A stretch of 64,000 bases of DNA. Origin: Pseudomonas coleopterorum (GTDB lineage: Bacteria; Pseudomonadota; Gammaproteobacteria; Pseudomonadales; Pseudomonadaceae). Location: positions 3,351,501 through 3,415,500 of the forward strand of contig NZ_FNTZ01000001.1 in NCBI RefSeq assembly GCF_900105555.1. The letters run 5' to 3'. A program made the position numbers and the translations under genes. This document shows positions 1 to 8,787 of this stretch, piece after piece. Below the pieces are notes generated by a model. It saw only the letters and a list, made by a program, of their open reading frames with translations, searched no databases and was not told where the DNA came from. Position 1 is the first letter of the stretch. Each line of letters opens with the position of its first letter.

Positions 1-720
1 CGGGTAGCCTTCGACGTCCACGCCTCGCCACGACCAGTGATCGTCATGCTCGGTGAAATCGTAGTCGCGACCACGCAGATAGAGCGGACAGCCCAAGGTG
101 GCCACCTGATCGAGCAATGGCTGTGGAGGATCGATATCGCCGCACAAGGCCGGCACGCCGGCACGCAGGATACCGGCCTTCTCGAAGGCCACCGACTCGC
201 GGGTATCGCCCAGGTATTCGGCATGATCCAGGCCGATGCTGGTGATCACGGCGAGGTCGGCATCCACCAGGTTGACGGCGTCGAGCCGACCACCCAGGCC
301 GACTTCCAGAACCACGGCGTCGAGCTCGGCACGCTGGAACAACCAGAACGCGGCCAGGGTGCCCATCTCGAAATAGGTCAGGGTGGTCGCACCACGCGCC
401 GCTTCAACGGCGGTGAACGCTTCGCACAACTGGGCGTCGGTAGCCTGCTGGCCATCGATCACGACCCGCTCGTTGTAGCGCAACAGATGCGGCGAGGCAT
501 AGACCCCGACCTTCAGCTCGCGGTCCTGCATCAGCGCAGCGATGTAGGCGCAGGTCGAACCCTTGCCGTTGGTGCCGGTGACCGTCACCACACGCTCGGC
601 CGGCTTGCCCAGGCCCAGGCGTTGCGCGACTTCTCGGCAACGGTCCAGGCCCATGTCGATGGCCGCCGGATGCAACTGCTCCAGGTAGGCGAGCCACTGG
701 CTCAGGCTACGCTCGGTCAT
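1..720 (-). CDS. folC: Bifunctional folylpolyglutamate / dihydrofolate synthase, N-terminal part
   Basis: Cytoplasmic ligase that adds glutamate to folates and converts dihydropteroate to dihydrofolate. About 240 N-terminal residues are visible; the gene runs off the left edge of the window. The protein starts [18 protein letters not shown] and carries the Mur-ligase-type P-loop TGTNGKGST (bases about 545-580). The ATG at 720 overlaps the accD stop (ATGA), so the two genes are probably translationally coupled. The accD-folC pairing is the usual Pseudomonas arrangement. Confidence 0.93.
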   Translation of the reverse strand, partial: MTERSLSQWLAYLEQLHPAAIDMGLDRCREVAQRLGLGKPAERVVTVTGTNGKGSTCAYIAALMQDRELKVGVYASPHLLRYNERVVIDGQQATDAQLCEAFTAVEAARGATTLTYFEMGTLAAFWLFQRAELDAVVLEVGLGGRLDAVNLVDADLAVITSIGLDHAEYLGDTRESVAFEKAGILRAGVPALCGDIDPPQPLLDQVATLGCPLYLRGRDYDFTEHDDHWSWRGVDVEGYP

Positions 721-1637
721 ACGTTGGCAGGCGCCGGTGGCACCACGATGGGCTCGATCGGAGCGGCCACGTAGGTGGGCGTCGGCAGGCCCATGAACTG
801 GGCCAGCAGGCTGCCCAGGCGCGGACGCAGTTCCTGGCGAGAAATGATCATGTCGATGGCGCCATGCTCGATGAGGAACTCGCTGCGCTGGAAGCCTTCG
901 GGGAGTTTCTCGCGCACGGTCTGCTCGATCACGCGCGGGCCGGCGAAACCGATCAGCGCCTTGGGCTCGGCGACGATCACATCACCCAGCATGGCCAGGC
1001 TGGCGGAGACGCCACCGTAGACCGGGTCGGTCAGCACCGAAATGAACGGAATGCCCTCTTCGCGCAGGCGCGCCAGAACCGCCGAGGTCTTGGCCATCTG
1101 CATCAGCGAGATCAGGGCTTCCTGCATGCGCGCACCACCGGAGGCGGCGAAGCAGATCATCGGGCAGCGATTTTCCAGGGCATAGTTGGCGGCGCGCACG
1201 AAGCGCTCGCCGACGATGGCGCCCATGGAGCCACCCATGAAGGAGAATTCGAAGGCGCTGGCCACCACGGGCATGCCCAGCAGGGTGCCGCTCATGGAGA
1301 TCAACGCATCCTTTTCACCGGTCTGCTTCTGCGCAGCGGTCAGGCGATCCTTGTATTTCTTGCCGTCGCGGAATTTCAGGCGATCGACCGGCTCCAGATC
1401 GGCGCCAAGCTCGGCACGGCCCTCTTCGTCGAGGAAGATGTTCAGGCGCGCACGTGCTCCGATACGCATGTGGTGGTTGCACTTGGGGCAGACGTCGAGA
1501 GTCTTCTCCAGCTCCGGACGGTACAGCACTGCTTCGCAGGACGGGCACTTGTGCCACAGGCCTTCGGGCACCGAGCTTTTCTTCACTTCCGATCGCATGA
1601 TCGAAGGGATCAGCTTGTCTACCAACCAGTTGCTCAT
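717..1637 (-). CDS. accD: Acetyl-CoA carboxylase carboxyltransferase subunit beta
   Basis: Beta subunit of the carboxyltransferase that, with AccA, moves the carboxyl group from biotin-BCCP to acetyl-CoA in the first step of fatty acid synthesis. The 306-aa protein is full length for the family. The N-terminal C4 zinc finger is intact (C31-x2-C34 and C50-x2-C53), followed by the crotonase-like carboxyltransferase domain with the [11 protein letters not shown] stretch. It overlaps folC by 4 nt and follows trpF after a gap of about 160 bp. Confidence 0.97.
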   Translation of the reverse strand: MSNWLVDKLIPSIMRSEVKKSSVPEGLWHKCPSCEAVLYRPELEKTLDVCPKCNHHMRIGARARLNIFLDEEGRAELGADLEPVDRLKFRDGKKYKDRLTAAQKQTGEKDALISMSGTLLGMPVVASAFEFSFMGGSMGAIVGERFVRAANYALENRCPMICFAASGGARMQEALISLMQMAKTSAVLARLREEGIPFISVLTDPVYGGVSASLAMLGDVIVAEPKALIGFAGPRVIEQTVREKLPEGFQRSEFLIEHGAIDMIISRQELRPRLGSLLAQFMGLPTPTYVAAPIEPIVVPPAPANV

Positions 1638-1801
1638 GCTTTATTTCTCCAGTACCGGGGACTGCTGGCCTGGCCAGGTCCCGCGCATGCTCTTGAGCGT
1701 ATTCAGATATGAAACGAATGCGTGGGCGATCGTGGCGCAGGCTTGAGACCTGCGTGCCGCGCGTTTCGCGAAACGTATGGACGGTGCCGGGCAGCGCGCC
1801 G

Positions 1802-2428
1802 TCACATGCCGCTCCCACGCACCGCCTTGATGAAAGCGTCGATCTTGCCGTGGTCCTTGATGCCCTTGCTCGACTCTACCCCGCCGCTGACATCCACCGC
1901 CCAGGGTTTGACTTGAGAGATGGCCTGGGCGACGTTGCCCGCATGAAGCCCGCCGGCCAGCACGATCGGCTTGTCCAGGTGCTCGGGCACCAGCGACCAG
2001 TCGAAGGCTTCGCCAGTACCGCCGGGCACGCCGGCCACGAAGGTATCGAGCAGAATGCCGCTGGCGTTGCGATAGGCGCGGCAAGCTGCCTGCAAATCGT
2101 CGCCGGGACGTACGCGCAGGGCCTTGATGTACGGACGGTGGTAACCCTCGCACTCGGCCGGTGTTTCGTCGCCATGGAACTGCAGCAGGTCCAGCGGCAC
2201 GGCATCGAGGATTTCGCCCAACTCGCAGCGGCTGGCGTTGACGAACAGGCCCGTGGTGGTCACGAACGGCGGCAGCGCGGCGATGATCGCGCGGGCTTGC
2301 TGGACGTTCACCGCCCGCGGACTTTTGGCATAGAACACCAACCCGATCGCATCGGCACCGGCGTGCGCAGCGGCCAAAGCATCCTCTATGCGGGTAATAC
2401 CGCAGATTTTGCTGCGAACGGCTGACAT
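1802..2428 (-). CDS. trpF: Phosphoribosylanthranilate isomerase
   Basis: Catalyses the Amadori rearrangement of N-(5'-phosphoribosyl)anthranilate in tryptophan biosynthesis. The 208-aa TIM barrel starts with the family signature KICGITR, which includes the catalytic Cys at residue 9, has the LLDT segment with the general-acid Asp, and ends with the phosphate-binding [14 protein letters not shown] stretch. It lies between truA and accD rather than with the other trp genes, which is normal for pseudomonads. Confidence 0.96.
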   Translation of the reverse strand: MSAVRSKICGITRIEDALAAAHAGADAIGLVFYAKSPRAVNVQQARAIIAALPPFVTTTGLFVNASRCELGEILDAVPLDLLQFHGDETPAECEGYHRPYIKALRVRPGDDLQAACRAYRNASGILLDTFVAGVPGGTGEAFDWSLVPEHLDKPIVLAGGLHAGNVAQAISQVKPWAVDVSGGVESSKGIKDHGKIDAFIKAVRGSGM

Positions 2429-2467
2429 GTCGGCGAGTACCTCGACTTGGCTAGGGAACGGCGGATG

Positions 2468-3340
2468 TTAGCAAATGCTGTCGGTAACGTCAGCCAGTGT
2501 GTCGAACCCGGTCAGGAAGTGCGGGCCGATGTAGCGTTCGGGCAAGGGAAACTCGTCACGGTACTCGACCTGCACCAGGTACAGCCCGAACGGATGGGCG
2601 GTGACCCCGCCGGTGCGGCGCACTCGGCTCTGCAACACTTGCGCAGCCCACTCGATGGGCCGCTCGCCGGTGCCGATGGTCATCAGCACCCCGGCGATAT
2701 TGCGCACCATGTGGTGCAGGAAGGCATTGGCGCGCACGTCGATGACGATCATCTTGCCGTGCTGGGTGACCCGCAGGTGATGCAGCTGCTTGATCGGCGA
2801 CTTGGCCTGGCACTGACCGGCGCGGAAGGCGCTGAAATCATGGGTGCCAACCAGCGCCTGTGCCGCGGCAGCCATGCGGGTGACGTCCAGCGGGCGGTGA
2901 TTCCAGGTGATTTCCTCGCCCAGGTGGGCGGGCCTGATCTGGTCGTTGTAGATGACGTAGCGGTAGCGTCGGGCGATGGCCTTGAAGCGCGCGTGAAAAT
3001 TGGGCGGCATGACCTTGGCCCAGGTGACGCTGACGTCGTGGGGCAAGTTGATGTTGGCGCCCATCACCCAGGCTTTCATGCTGCGTTCGGCCTGGGTGTC
3101 GAAGTGCACCACCTGGCCGCAGGCGTGAACCCCGGCGTCGGTGCGGCCGGCGCACATCAGCGAGACAGGCGAGGCTGCGACCTTGCCCAGAGCGTCTTCG
3201 AGGGTTTCCTGGACGGTGCGCACGCCCGACGCCTGGCGCTGCCAGCCGCGGTAGCGCGAGCCTTTGTACTCCACGCCCAGCGCGATACGGTAAAAGCCGT
3301 CGGCCGCCGATTCGGCGGCCGAGTTGTCGATGTTTTGCAC
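2468..3340 (-). CDS. truA: tRNA pseudouridine(38-40) synthase
   Basis: Isomerises uridines 38-40 of the tRNA anticodon arm to pseudouridine. The protein is 290 aa. The catalytic Asp is D68 in CAGRTDAGVHACGQ, and the N-terminus YRIALGVEYKGSRYRGWQRQ is typical. The start used here is a GTG at 3340; there is no in-frame ATG before the catalytic motif. The start is therefore less certain than the gene. Confidence 0.95.
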   Translation of the reverse strand: MQNIDNSAAESAADGFYRIALGVEYKGSRYRGWQRQASGVRTVQETLEDALGKVAASPVSLMCAGRTDAGVHACGQVVHFDTQAERSMKAWVMGANINLPHDVSVTWAKVMPPNFHARFKAIARRYRYVIYNDQIRPAHLGEEITWNHRPLDVTRMAAAAQALVGTHDFSAFRAGQCQAKSPIKQLHHLRVTQHGKMIVIDVRANAFLHHMVRNIAGVLMTIGTGERPIEWAAQVLQSRVRRTGGVTAHPFGLYLVQVEYRDEFPLPERYIGPHFLTGFDTLADVTDSIC

Positions 3341-3412
3341 GAAGTTGCAGCCTGTTGGTTAAGCGATGGCGGCGATTATACCGGATCCTGAAATTACGGC
3401 GCCTGGTCCGCC

Positions 3413-3488
3413 GCCTTCGCGGGCAGAGCCCGCTCCCACATCTGTTCATCAAGCCCCCCCTGTGGGAGCGGGCTCTGCCCGCGAAGGC
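3413..3488. repeat. REP-type palindrome between truA and fimV
   Basis: A perfect 28-bp inverted repeat, with arms 3413-3440 and 3461-3488 around a 20-nt loop. The arms contain CGGGCAGAGCCCGCTCCCAC, which resembles the REP sequences scattered through P. putida-group genomes. It sits between the fimV stop and the truA start, where it may also act as a transcription terminator or mRNA stabiliser. Confidence 0.8.
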
Positions 3489-3497
3489 ACCCCTGGA

Positions 3498-5987
3498 TTA
3501 TCGGCTGATACGCCCCAGCATTTCGCGTGCCTCGCCCTGCTGCCCGGCGCTGCCTTCCTTCAACACTTCGCCGAGAATGTCGCGGGCGCCATCGTTGTCG
3601 CCCATCTCAATGTAGGCACGGGCTAGGTCCAGCTTGGTACCGGCCTCGTCGCCCCCGTCGAGGTAGTCGAAATCATCTTCGCCTTCGATCGGTGGGAGAT
3701 CTTCAGGTTTGGGTGGCGTGGCGAACGGTTCGGCCATGGGTGTGCGCGCAAAGCCGTCGGAGAGTTTTTCCAGCTCCGCGTTGATCTCGGTCAGGCGCGA
3801 TTCCGGTGTTTGCGGCTCTTGAGCATCTTCGGCCAGAGACAGGTCGAAATCTTCCGGCAACGTGGTGTCGTTGTCGTCGGCCGGGCTCGCGGCTGCCGCT
3901 TTCTGTTCGGCCAGCAGGGTGTCGAAATCGATGTTGCTTTCCGCGGTGGGCGCGGTGTCCTGAGTGTCGTCCAGGTTCAGATCGAAATCGGTGTCGAAGG
4001 TGCCGTCCAGCGAATCGGCCGCGCCAGGCTCGTCCTGCAGCAGCTGCTTGACATACTCCGCATCCATTTGCGCAGCAACCGCCGCCGCACCGGCAGCTGC
4101 CGCAGCGGCGCCGAGCATGGCCGGGAAGCGGGCCTTCAAGCGCTCGACATCGGCGTGGTTCTGGCCCGTGGCAATCAGCTGTCGCTCCTGACTGACGAAA
4201 CCATCGCGGTCACCTTGCAAGCCGTAGACTTCCATCAGCTTCAAGCGCAGGTCGCTGCGCTTGGGCTCACGTTCGGTCGCAGCTTCCAGCAGTTCGGCGG
4301 CGTGATTGAGACGGCCCCGGGCAATGCTCTGTTCCACTTCCGCGAACAGACCTGCATCGGTGTCGATGCTGGGGCGCAGTGGCGGCGTGGGCAGTACGGT
4401 CTGCTCAGGCGCCGCAGCGAACGTGGAAGGCGCGGCGCTGGCTCGGGCGCCGGCTACCGAGGCGGCGACCATCGCCGGGGTCAGGTGCACGGTCGCGGCC
4501 GGGCGCTCCAGCCCTTCGAAGCTGTTGGGCGGCAGGTCGAGGTCCGGGCCGTGGTCCGGCTCTTCGGCCAGGGCACGGGCCATGCGCAGGTGCTTTTCGG
4601 CTTCCTGTTGCGCCTTGCGGCGGCGGGCCAGCAACAGCAGCAGCAACAGCAGCGCGGCCAGGGCGCTGGCACCGACCACCATCAGCAGGGTCGAATTGTC
4701 GGCGGGCTGGTCGGCAGCGGCGTCGTCGGCCGGATCGTTGACGCCGTCCAGTGGCTCGCCTTGAGGCGCTACCGGCGTACTGGCGGCAGCGTCCGGGTTG
4801 ACCTGTTCGGTGGCACCCGGCACGGTCGGTGCCGGAACCAGCTCGGCGTTGGTTGTCGCAGTGGGGTCACCGGTGGCAGGCGCGCTGCCATCGGCTGTGG
4901 GCGCCAGCGCCTCGGCCGGGACCAGGGCTTCGGCAGGCACCGGCACATCGGCGCCAGCCGCCTGCATCTTGGCCAGTTGGTCGTTCTTGAGCTGGATAAG
5001 CTTCTGCAACTTGTCGAGCTGGCTCTGCAGGTCGGCGTTGCGGCTACGCAGCTCTTCGTTGTCACGCCGGGTGGCATCCAGCGCTTCCTGGGTCACGGCA
5101 AGCTTCTGGTCCAATGCCTTGGCATCGCCTGCCGGACCATTGGCCTCGCTGGCGCCCGACACCAGGCTGAGGTTGTCCTGCGGTGGCGCAGCGGCCGGGG
5201 CCGGTGTGCCAGTGCCGCGCCGCGTGGCGTCGACCTGCTGGGCACGCGGGCCCAACCGACGGCCTTCGCGCCACGCAGCGTTCTGCCGCGCGACTTCGGC
5301 CACTGCCGGCCCCGGCGCGGTGGCCGAGGTCTGCTGCACGTCAGGCATGCGCAGGACCTGCCCGGTCTTGAGACGGTTGATGTTGCCGTCCAGGAACGCG
5401 TCGGGGTTGAGCGCCTGAATGGCCAGCATGGCCTGCTGGACCGAACCGCCCTGGCGATTGCGCGCAGCGATTTCCCACAGCGTATCGCGCGAACCGGTTG
5501 TGTAGGACGCCTGGTTGACGGTGGCCGCCGGCGCACTCACGGCGGGTCGAGGAGCGTTCTGCGCGGCTTGCGCGGCCTGCGGGGCAAACTGCGCCGGATC
5601 GAGCAGCATGCTGTAGTCGCGCAGCAGACGACCACTGGGGAAGTTGACCTGAACCAGGAACTTCACCAGCGGCGCGGACAAGGGTTGGGTCGAGGTCACA
5701 CGGATGACGCTGCGGCCATTGGCGTTGATCACCGGCGTGAAGCGCAGGCTGTCCAGAAACGCCTGGCGCTCTACGCCCGCCTTGCTGAACTCCTCGGCCG
5801 GGGCCAGCACAGGCTGGACCTCGGCGGCGCTCAGGCCGCGCACATCGAGCAGTTCTATCTCGGCCAGCAGAGGCTGGTTCACCGCAGACCTGAGGGTCAA
5901 TTCCCCCAGCTCCAGGGCGTTGGCGATACCGGAGGACAGCGCCGAAGCGGCAGCCATTGCTAACACCAGTTTGCGAACTTGAACCAT
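3498..5987 (-). CDS. fimV: FimV, polar hub / peptidoglycan-binding motility protein
   Basis: Inner-membrane protein that organises the cell pole and promotes type IV pilus and twitching functions. The 829-aa protein shows an N-terminal signal segment, a conserved periplasmic N-domain, and a LysM domain at about residues 160-216 (NPDAFLDGNINRLKTGQVLRMP). Next come a coiled coil (about 290-340), one transmembrane helix (about 430-455, rich in Leu and followed by RRRK), a long acidic cytoplasmic region, and a C-terminal TPR-like FimV motif (about 785-829). AAGGA precedes the ATG. It lies directly downstream of the usg-like gene, as in other pseudomonads. Confidence 0.94.
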   Translation of the reverse strand: MVQVRKLVLAMAAASALSSGIANALELGELTLRSAVNQPLLAEIELLDVRGLSAAEVQPVLAPAEEFSKAGVERQAFLDSLRFTPVINANGRSVIRVTSTQPLSAPLVKFLVQVNFPSGRLLRDYSMLLDPAQFAPQAAQAAQNAPRPAVSAPAATVNQASYTTGSRDTLWEIAARNRQGGSVQQAMLAIQALNPDAFLDGNINRLKTGQVLRMPDVQQTSATAPGPAVAEVARQNAAWREGRRLGPRAQQVDATRRGTGTPAPAAAPPQDNLSLVSGASEANGPAGDAKALDQKLAVTQEALDATRRDNEELRSRNADLQSQLDKLQKLIQLKNDQLAKMQAAGADVPVPAEALVPAEALAPTADGSAPATGDPTATTNAELVPAPTVPGATEQVNPDAAASTPVAPQGEPLDGVNDPADDAAADQPADNSTLLMVVGASALAALLLLLLLLARRRKAQQEAEKHLRMARALAEEPDHGPDLDLPPNSFEGLERPAATVHLTPAMVAASVAGARASAAPSTFAAAPEQTVLPTPPLRPSIDTDAGLFAEVEQSIARGRLNHAAELLEAATEREPKRSDLRLKLMEVYGLQGDRDGFVSQERQLIATGQNHADVERLKARFPAMLGAAAAAAGAAAVAAQMDAEYVKQLLQDEPGAADSLDGTFDTDFDLNLDDTQDTAPTAESNIDFDTLLAEQKAAAASPADDNDTTLPEDFDLSLAEDAQEPQTPESRLTEINAELEKLSDGFARTPMAEPFATPPKPEDLPPIEGEDDFDYLDGGDEAGTKLDLARAYIEMGDNDGARDILGEVLKEGSAGQQGEAREMLGRISR

Positions 5988-6114
5988 GGCCTAATCCTTG
6001 TTTGAACATTCCTCGGCAAGCGAGAAGAAGCTTGCACTGTCGCACGAACGACTGTTACACGCGATCAGCTGGGCAAAGCGTGCCAACCCTCTGCAAATTG
6101 TCGGCAAGTATCTT

Positions 6115-7122
6115 TTAGCCATGACCTTTAATCAACAACTCGGCCACTTGCACCGCATTCAAGGCTGCACCCTTGCGCACGTTGTCCACCGTGGCCCACA
6201 GGCTCAGCGCCTGGGGATCATCGATGCCGGTACGCACACGGCCCACGTACACCATGTCCTGGCCCACCGCATCGCCCACCGCTGTAGGGTAGTCGTCTTC
6301 CACCGTTTCGATACCCGGCGCTGTCGCCAGGGCCTGGTTGACGGCGGCAAGGTTCAGCCTGGTGCCGCTCTGCAAGGCGATGCTGTAACTGTCGCCGAAG
6401 AACACCGGGGCCTGCACGCAGGTCACCGAGATCTTCAAGGTCGGCATGCCGAGCAGCTCACGCAGTTCGCTCACCAGACGGCGTTCCAGCGGCACATGGC
6501 CCTGCGCGTCGGGCGTGCCAACCTGCGCCAGCAGGTTGAAGGCCATCTGGCGGTCGAAGAAGCGCGGCTCCAGCGGCCGTACATTGAGCAGTTCGGCAGT
6601 CTGCCGGGCCAGTTCGCTGACCGCTTCGCGGCCCAGGGCCGACACGGCCAGGCACGCCGTGACGTGGACCTGCTGGAGATCCAGCACAGCGCGCAGGGGC
6701 GCCAGGATCACGGCCAGGGCAATGGCGGCGGCGCTGGGGCTGGCCACCTGCACGGGCACCGGTAGATCGGCCAGTATGGCGGCGTTGGCTTCCGGCACCA
6801 CATTGGGCGCCTCGTTCACCGGCAGGCCGCCCGAAAGATCGATAATCGTGCAACCGGCCGCCGTCGCACGCGGGGCCAAGCTGCGGGTCACTGCGGGACC
6901 GGCTGCGAAAAACACCCATTTGACCAGACTGAAATCGAACTGATCGACTTCACGCACACGCACGTTCTTGCCGCGATACGCCACCGACGCGCCAGCCGAT
7001 TCGCTACTGGCCAGCAGATGCAACGCGCCGACCGGAAAGTCCCGTTCTTCCAGCACCTGCACTAGCGTTTCGCCGACCGTACCGGTGGCGCCGATCACGG
7101 CGATGTCGAAAGTCTGGGGCAT
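6115..7122 (-). CDS. Usg-like aspartate-semialdehyde dehydrogenase homologue, probably non-catalytic
   Basis: The 335-aa protein has the ASADH fold: an N-terminal Rossmann motif GATGTVGE and the C-terminal dimerisation region. The active-site segment that reads NPNCST in true enzymes is here ASPSAAA (residues 127-133), so Ala131 replaces the catalytic Cys. This is the pattern of the Usg paralogues that sit beside asd and fimV in Pseudomonas. No true asd lies upstream in this window; pap does instead. The function of Usg proteins is not established; dehydrogenase activity is unlikely. Confidence 0.85.
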   Translation of the reverse strand: MPQTFDIAVIGATGTVGETLVQVLEERDFPVGALHLLASSESAGASVAYRGKNVRVREVDQFDFSLVKWVFFAAGPAVTRSLAPRATAAGCTIIDLSGGLPVNEAPNVVPEANAAILADLPVPVQVASPSAAAIALAVILAPLRAVLDLQQVHVTACLAVSALGREAVSELARQTAELLNVRPLEPRFFDRQMAFNLLAQVGTPDAQGHVPLERRLVSELRELLGMPTLKISVTCVQAPVFFGDSYSIALQSGTRLNLAAVNQALATAPGIETVEDDYPTAVGDAVGQDMVYVGRVRTGIDDPQALSLWATVDNVRKGAALNAVQVAELLIKGHG

Positions 7123-7247
7123 GGGCAGGGTCCTCGAAGTATGAACTGGCCGCGCACTCTATCGGTTATCGACCGTTTTGTCCGCGCTGCCCTCGCAACT
7201 GCGCTCATCGGCCGCAAAGCAGATGCCACGGTTTTTTCGGACCACCG

Positions 7248-7286
7248 GGGCCGTCCTTCGCGGCCACGGACTGCTCCTACACGCGC
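7248..7286. repeat. Degenerate REP-like element
   Basis: The sequence GGGGCCGTCCTTCGCGGCCA followed by an ACGGACTGCTCCTACAC tail resembles the Pseudomonas REP consensus: a GGCCG / CGGCC stem with a conserved CTCCTACA end. It lies between the pap stop and the usg-like gene. The stem is short and imperfect, so this is a remnant rather than a full REP. Confidence 0.5.
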
Positions 7287-7287
7287 C

Positions 7288-8766
7288 TCATTTGAACGCC
7301 GCCTCGAGTGCGTCGTTGATCGTGCGCAGCACCTTGACCCGTGCCCAACGCTTGTCATTGGCCTCCACCAGCGTCCAGGGCGCCACCTCGCTGCTGGTGC
7401 GGTCGACCATGTCACCCACGGCATCGCGATAGGCGCTCCATTTCTCACGGTTGCGCCAATCGTCTTCGGTGATCTTGAAACGCTTGAAGGGGATCTGCTC
7501 GCGCTCCTTGAAGCGCTCGAGCTGGGTCTGCTCGTCGATGGCCAGCCAGAATTTGACCAGCACCACGCCGGCCTCGGTGAGTTGTTCTTCGAAGTCGTTG
7601 ATTTCGCTGTAGGCACGCATCCAATCAGACGCACTGCAAAAACCCTCGACCCGTTCCACCAGTACCCGGCCATACCAGGACCGGTCGAATACGGTGAATT
7701 TGCCGCGCGCCGGCAGCTGGCGCCAGAACCGCCACAGGTAGGGCTGGGCCAGTTCGTCCTGAGTGGGCGCGGCGATGGGCACGATGTGGTACTGGCGCGG
7801 GTCCAGTGCCGCAGCGACGCGTTTGATCGCACCGCCCTTGCCGGCCGCATCGTTGCCTTCGAACACGGCCACCAAGGCATGACGGCGCATGCGCTTGTCG
7901 CGCATCAGCCCGGCCAGACGTGCCTGCTCGGCGATCAGTTGGCGTTCGTAATCGTCTTTTTCCAGTTGTTTGCTCAGGTCCAGGCTGCCGATCAGGCTGC
8001 GCTTGTCGATGCTCTCGCCCAAAGTGGCCACAGCCTGAGCCTTGGGTTTGGCAGGCGCCTTGAGGGCGGCCTGCAAACCCTCCAGAAGGATCTGTCCAAC
8101 CGCCAGGCTGCGGTAGTGGGCATCGGCACCTTCAATTACATGCCACGGCGCATAGTCGCGGTCGGTCCTGCGGACCACGCGTTCGCCAAAGCGCACGAAG
8201 CGGTCGTAGGTTTTGGACTGCTGCCAGTCCAGCGGACTGATTCGCCAGCTGTGCAATGGATCGTCACGCAGCGACTTGAGCCGCGCCTTCATCTGCTGTT
8301 TGGACAGATGGAACCAGAATTTGAAGATCAGCGCGCCTTCGTCGTAGAGCATCCGCTCCAGCCGCTGCGCACCGTTGATGGCTTGTTCCAGACGGCCGTC
8401 CTTGATATCGCCATGGACGCGATCCTGGATCATCTGGCTGTACCAGTTGCCGAAGAACACGCCCATGCGGCCCTTGGCCGGCAACTGACGCCAGTAGCGC
8501 CAGGCCGGTGGGTGGGCGAGTTCTTCGTCGGTCTTGTCGTCGAAGGTCCGCACCTCGATCAGGCGCGGGTCCATCCATTCGTTGAGCAACTTGACCGTCT
8601 CGCCCTTGCCGGCCCCTTCGACCCCATTGATCAGCACGATCACCGGAAAGCGCGCCTGCTCCTTGAGCTCGTACTGAGCCTCCAGCAGCGCTTCGCGCAG
8701 GGCTGGCAAGCGCGCTTCATAGGTGTCCTTGTCGATGGCATGACCAATTTCGGCAGATTCGAACAT
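7288..8766 (-). CDS. pap: Polyphosphate:AMP phosphotransferase (two-domain PPK2, class II)
   Basis: Uses polyphosphate to phosphorylate AMP to ADP. The 492-aa protein contains two tandem PPK2 domains. The first has Walker A GVEGAGKGET at residues 48-57, but its later motif is degenerate (FFGNWYSQM). The second has Walker A EGNDAAGKGG near residue 300 and the canonical FDRSWYGRVLVERVEGF stretch. This matches the family picture in which the C-terminal half is the catalytic one. The gene lies just upstream of the large NEL-type gene in transcription terms only by position; it is separated from it by 21 bp. Confidence 0.92.
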   Translation of the reverse strand: MFESAEIGHAIDKDTYEARLPALREALLEAQYELKEQARFPVIVLINGVEGAGKGETVKLLNEWMDPRLIEVRTFDDKTDEELAHPPAWRYWRQLPAKGRMGVFFGNWYSQMIQDRVHGDIKDGRLEQAINGAQRLERMLYDEGALIFKFWFHLSKQQMKARLKSLRDDPLHSWRISPLDWQQSKTYDRFVRFGERVVRRTDRDYAPWHVIEGADAHYRSLAVGQILLEGLQAALKAPAKPKAQAVATLGESIDKRSLIGSLDLSKQLEKDDYERQLIAEQARLAGLMRDKRMRRHALVAVFEGNDAAGKGGAIKRVAAALDPRQYHIVPIAAPTQDELAQPYLWRFWRQLPARGKFTVFDRSWYGRVLVERVEGFCSASDWMRAYSEINDFEEQLTEAGVVLVKFWLAIDEQTQLERFKEREQIPFKRFKITEDDWRNREKWSAYRDAVGDMVDRTSSEVAPWTLVEANDKRWARVKVLRTINDALEAAFK

Positions 8767-8787
8767 GGGGCAGGCATTCCTCGTCGG

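Noticed and set aside
3810..5963. Long plus-strand ORF (717 aa) opposite fimV
   Set aside because: Antisense shadow of fimV; rich in Arg/Gln/Gly with no family match, and it lies entirely within a recognised gene.
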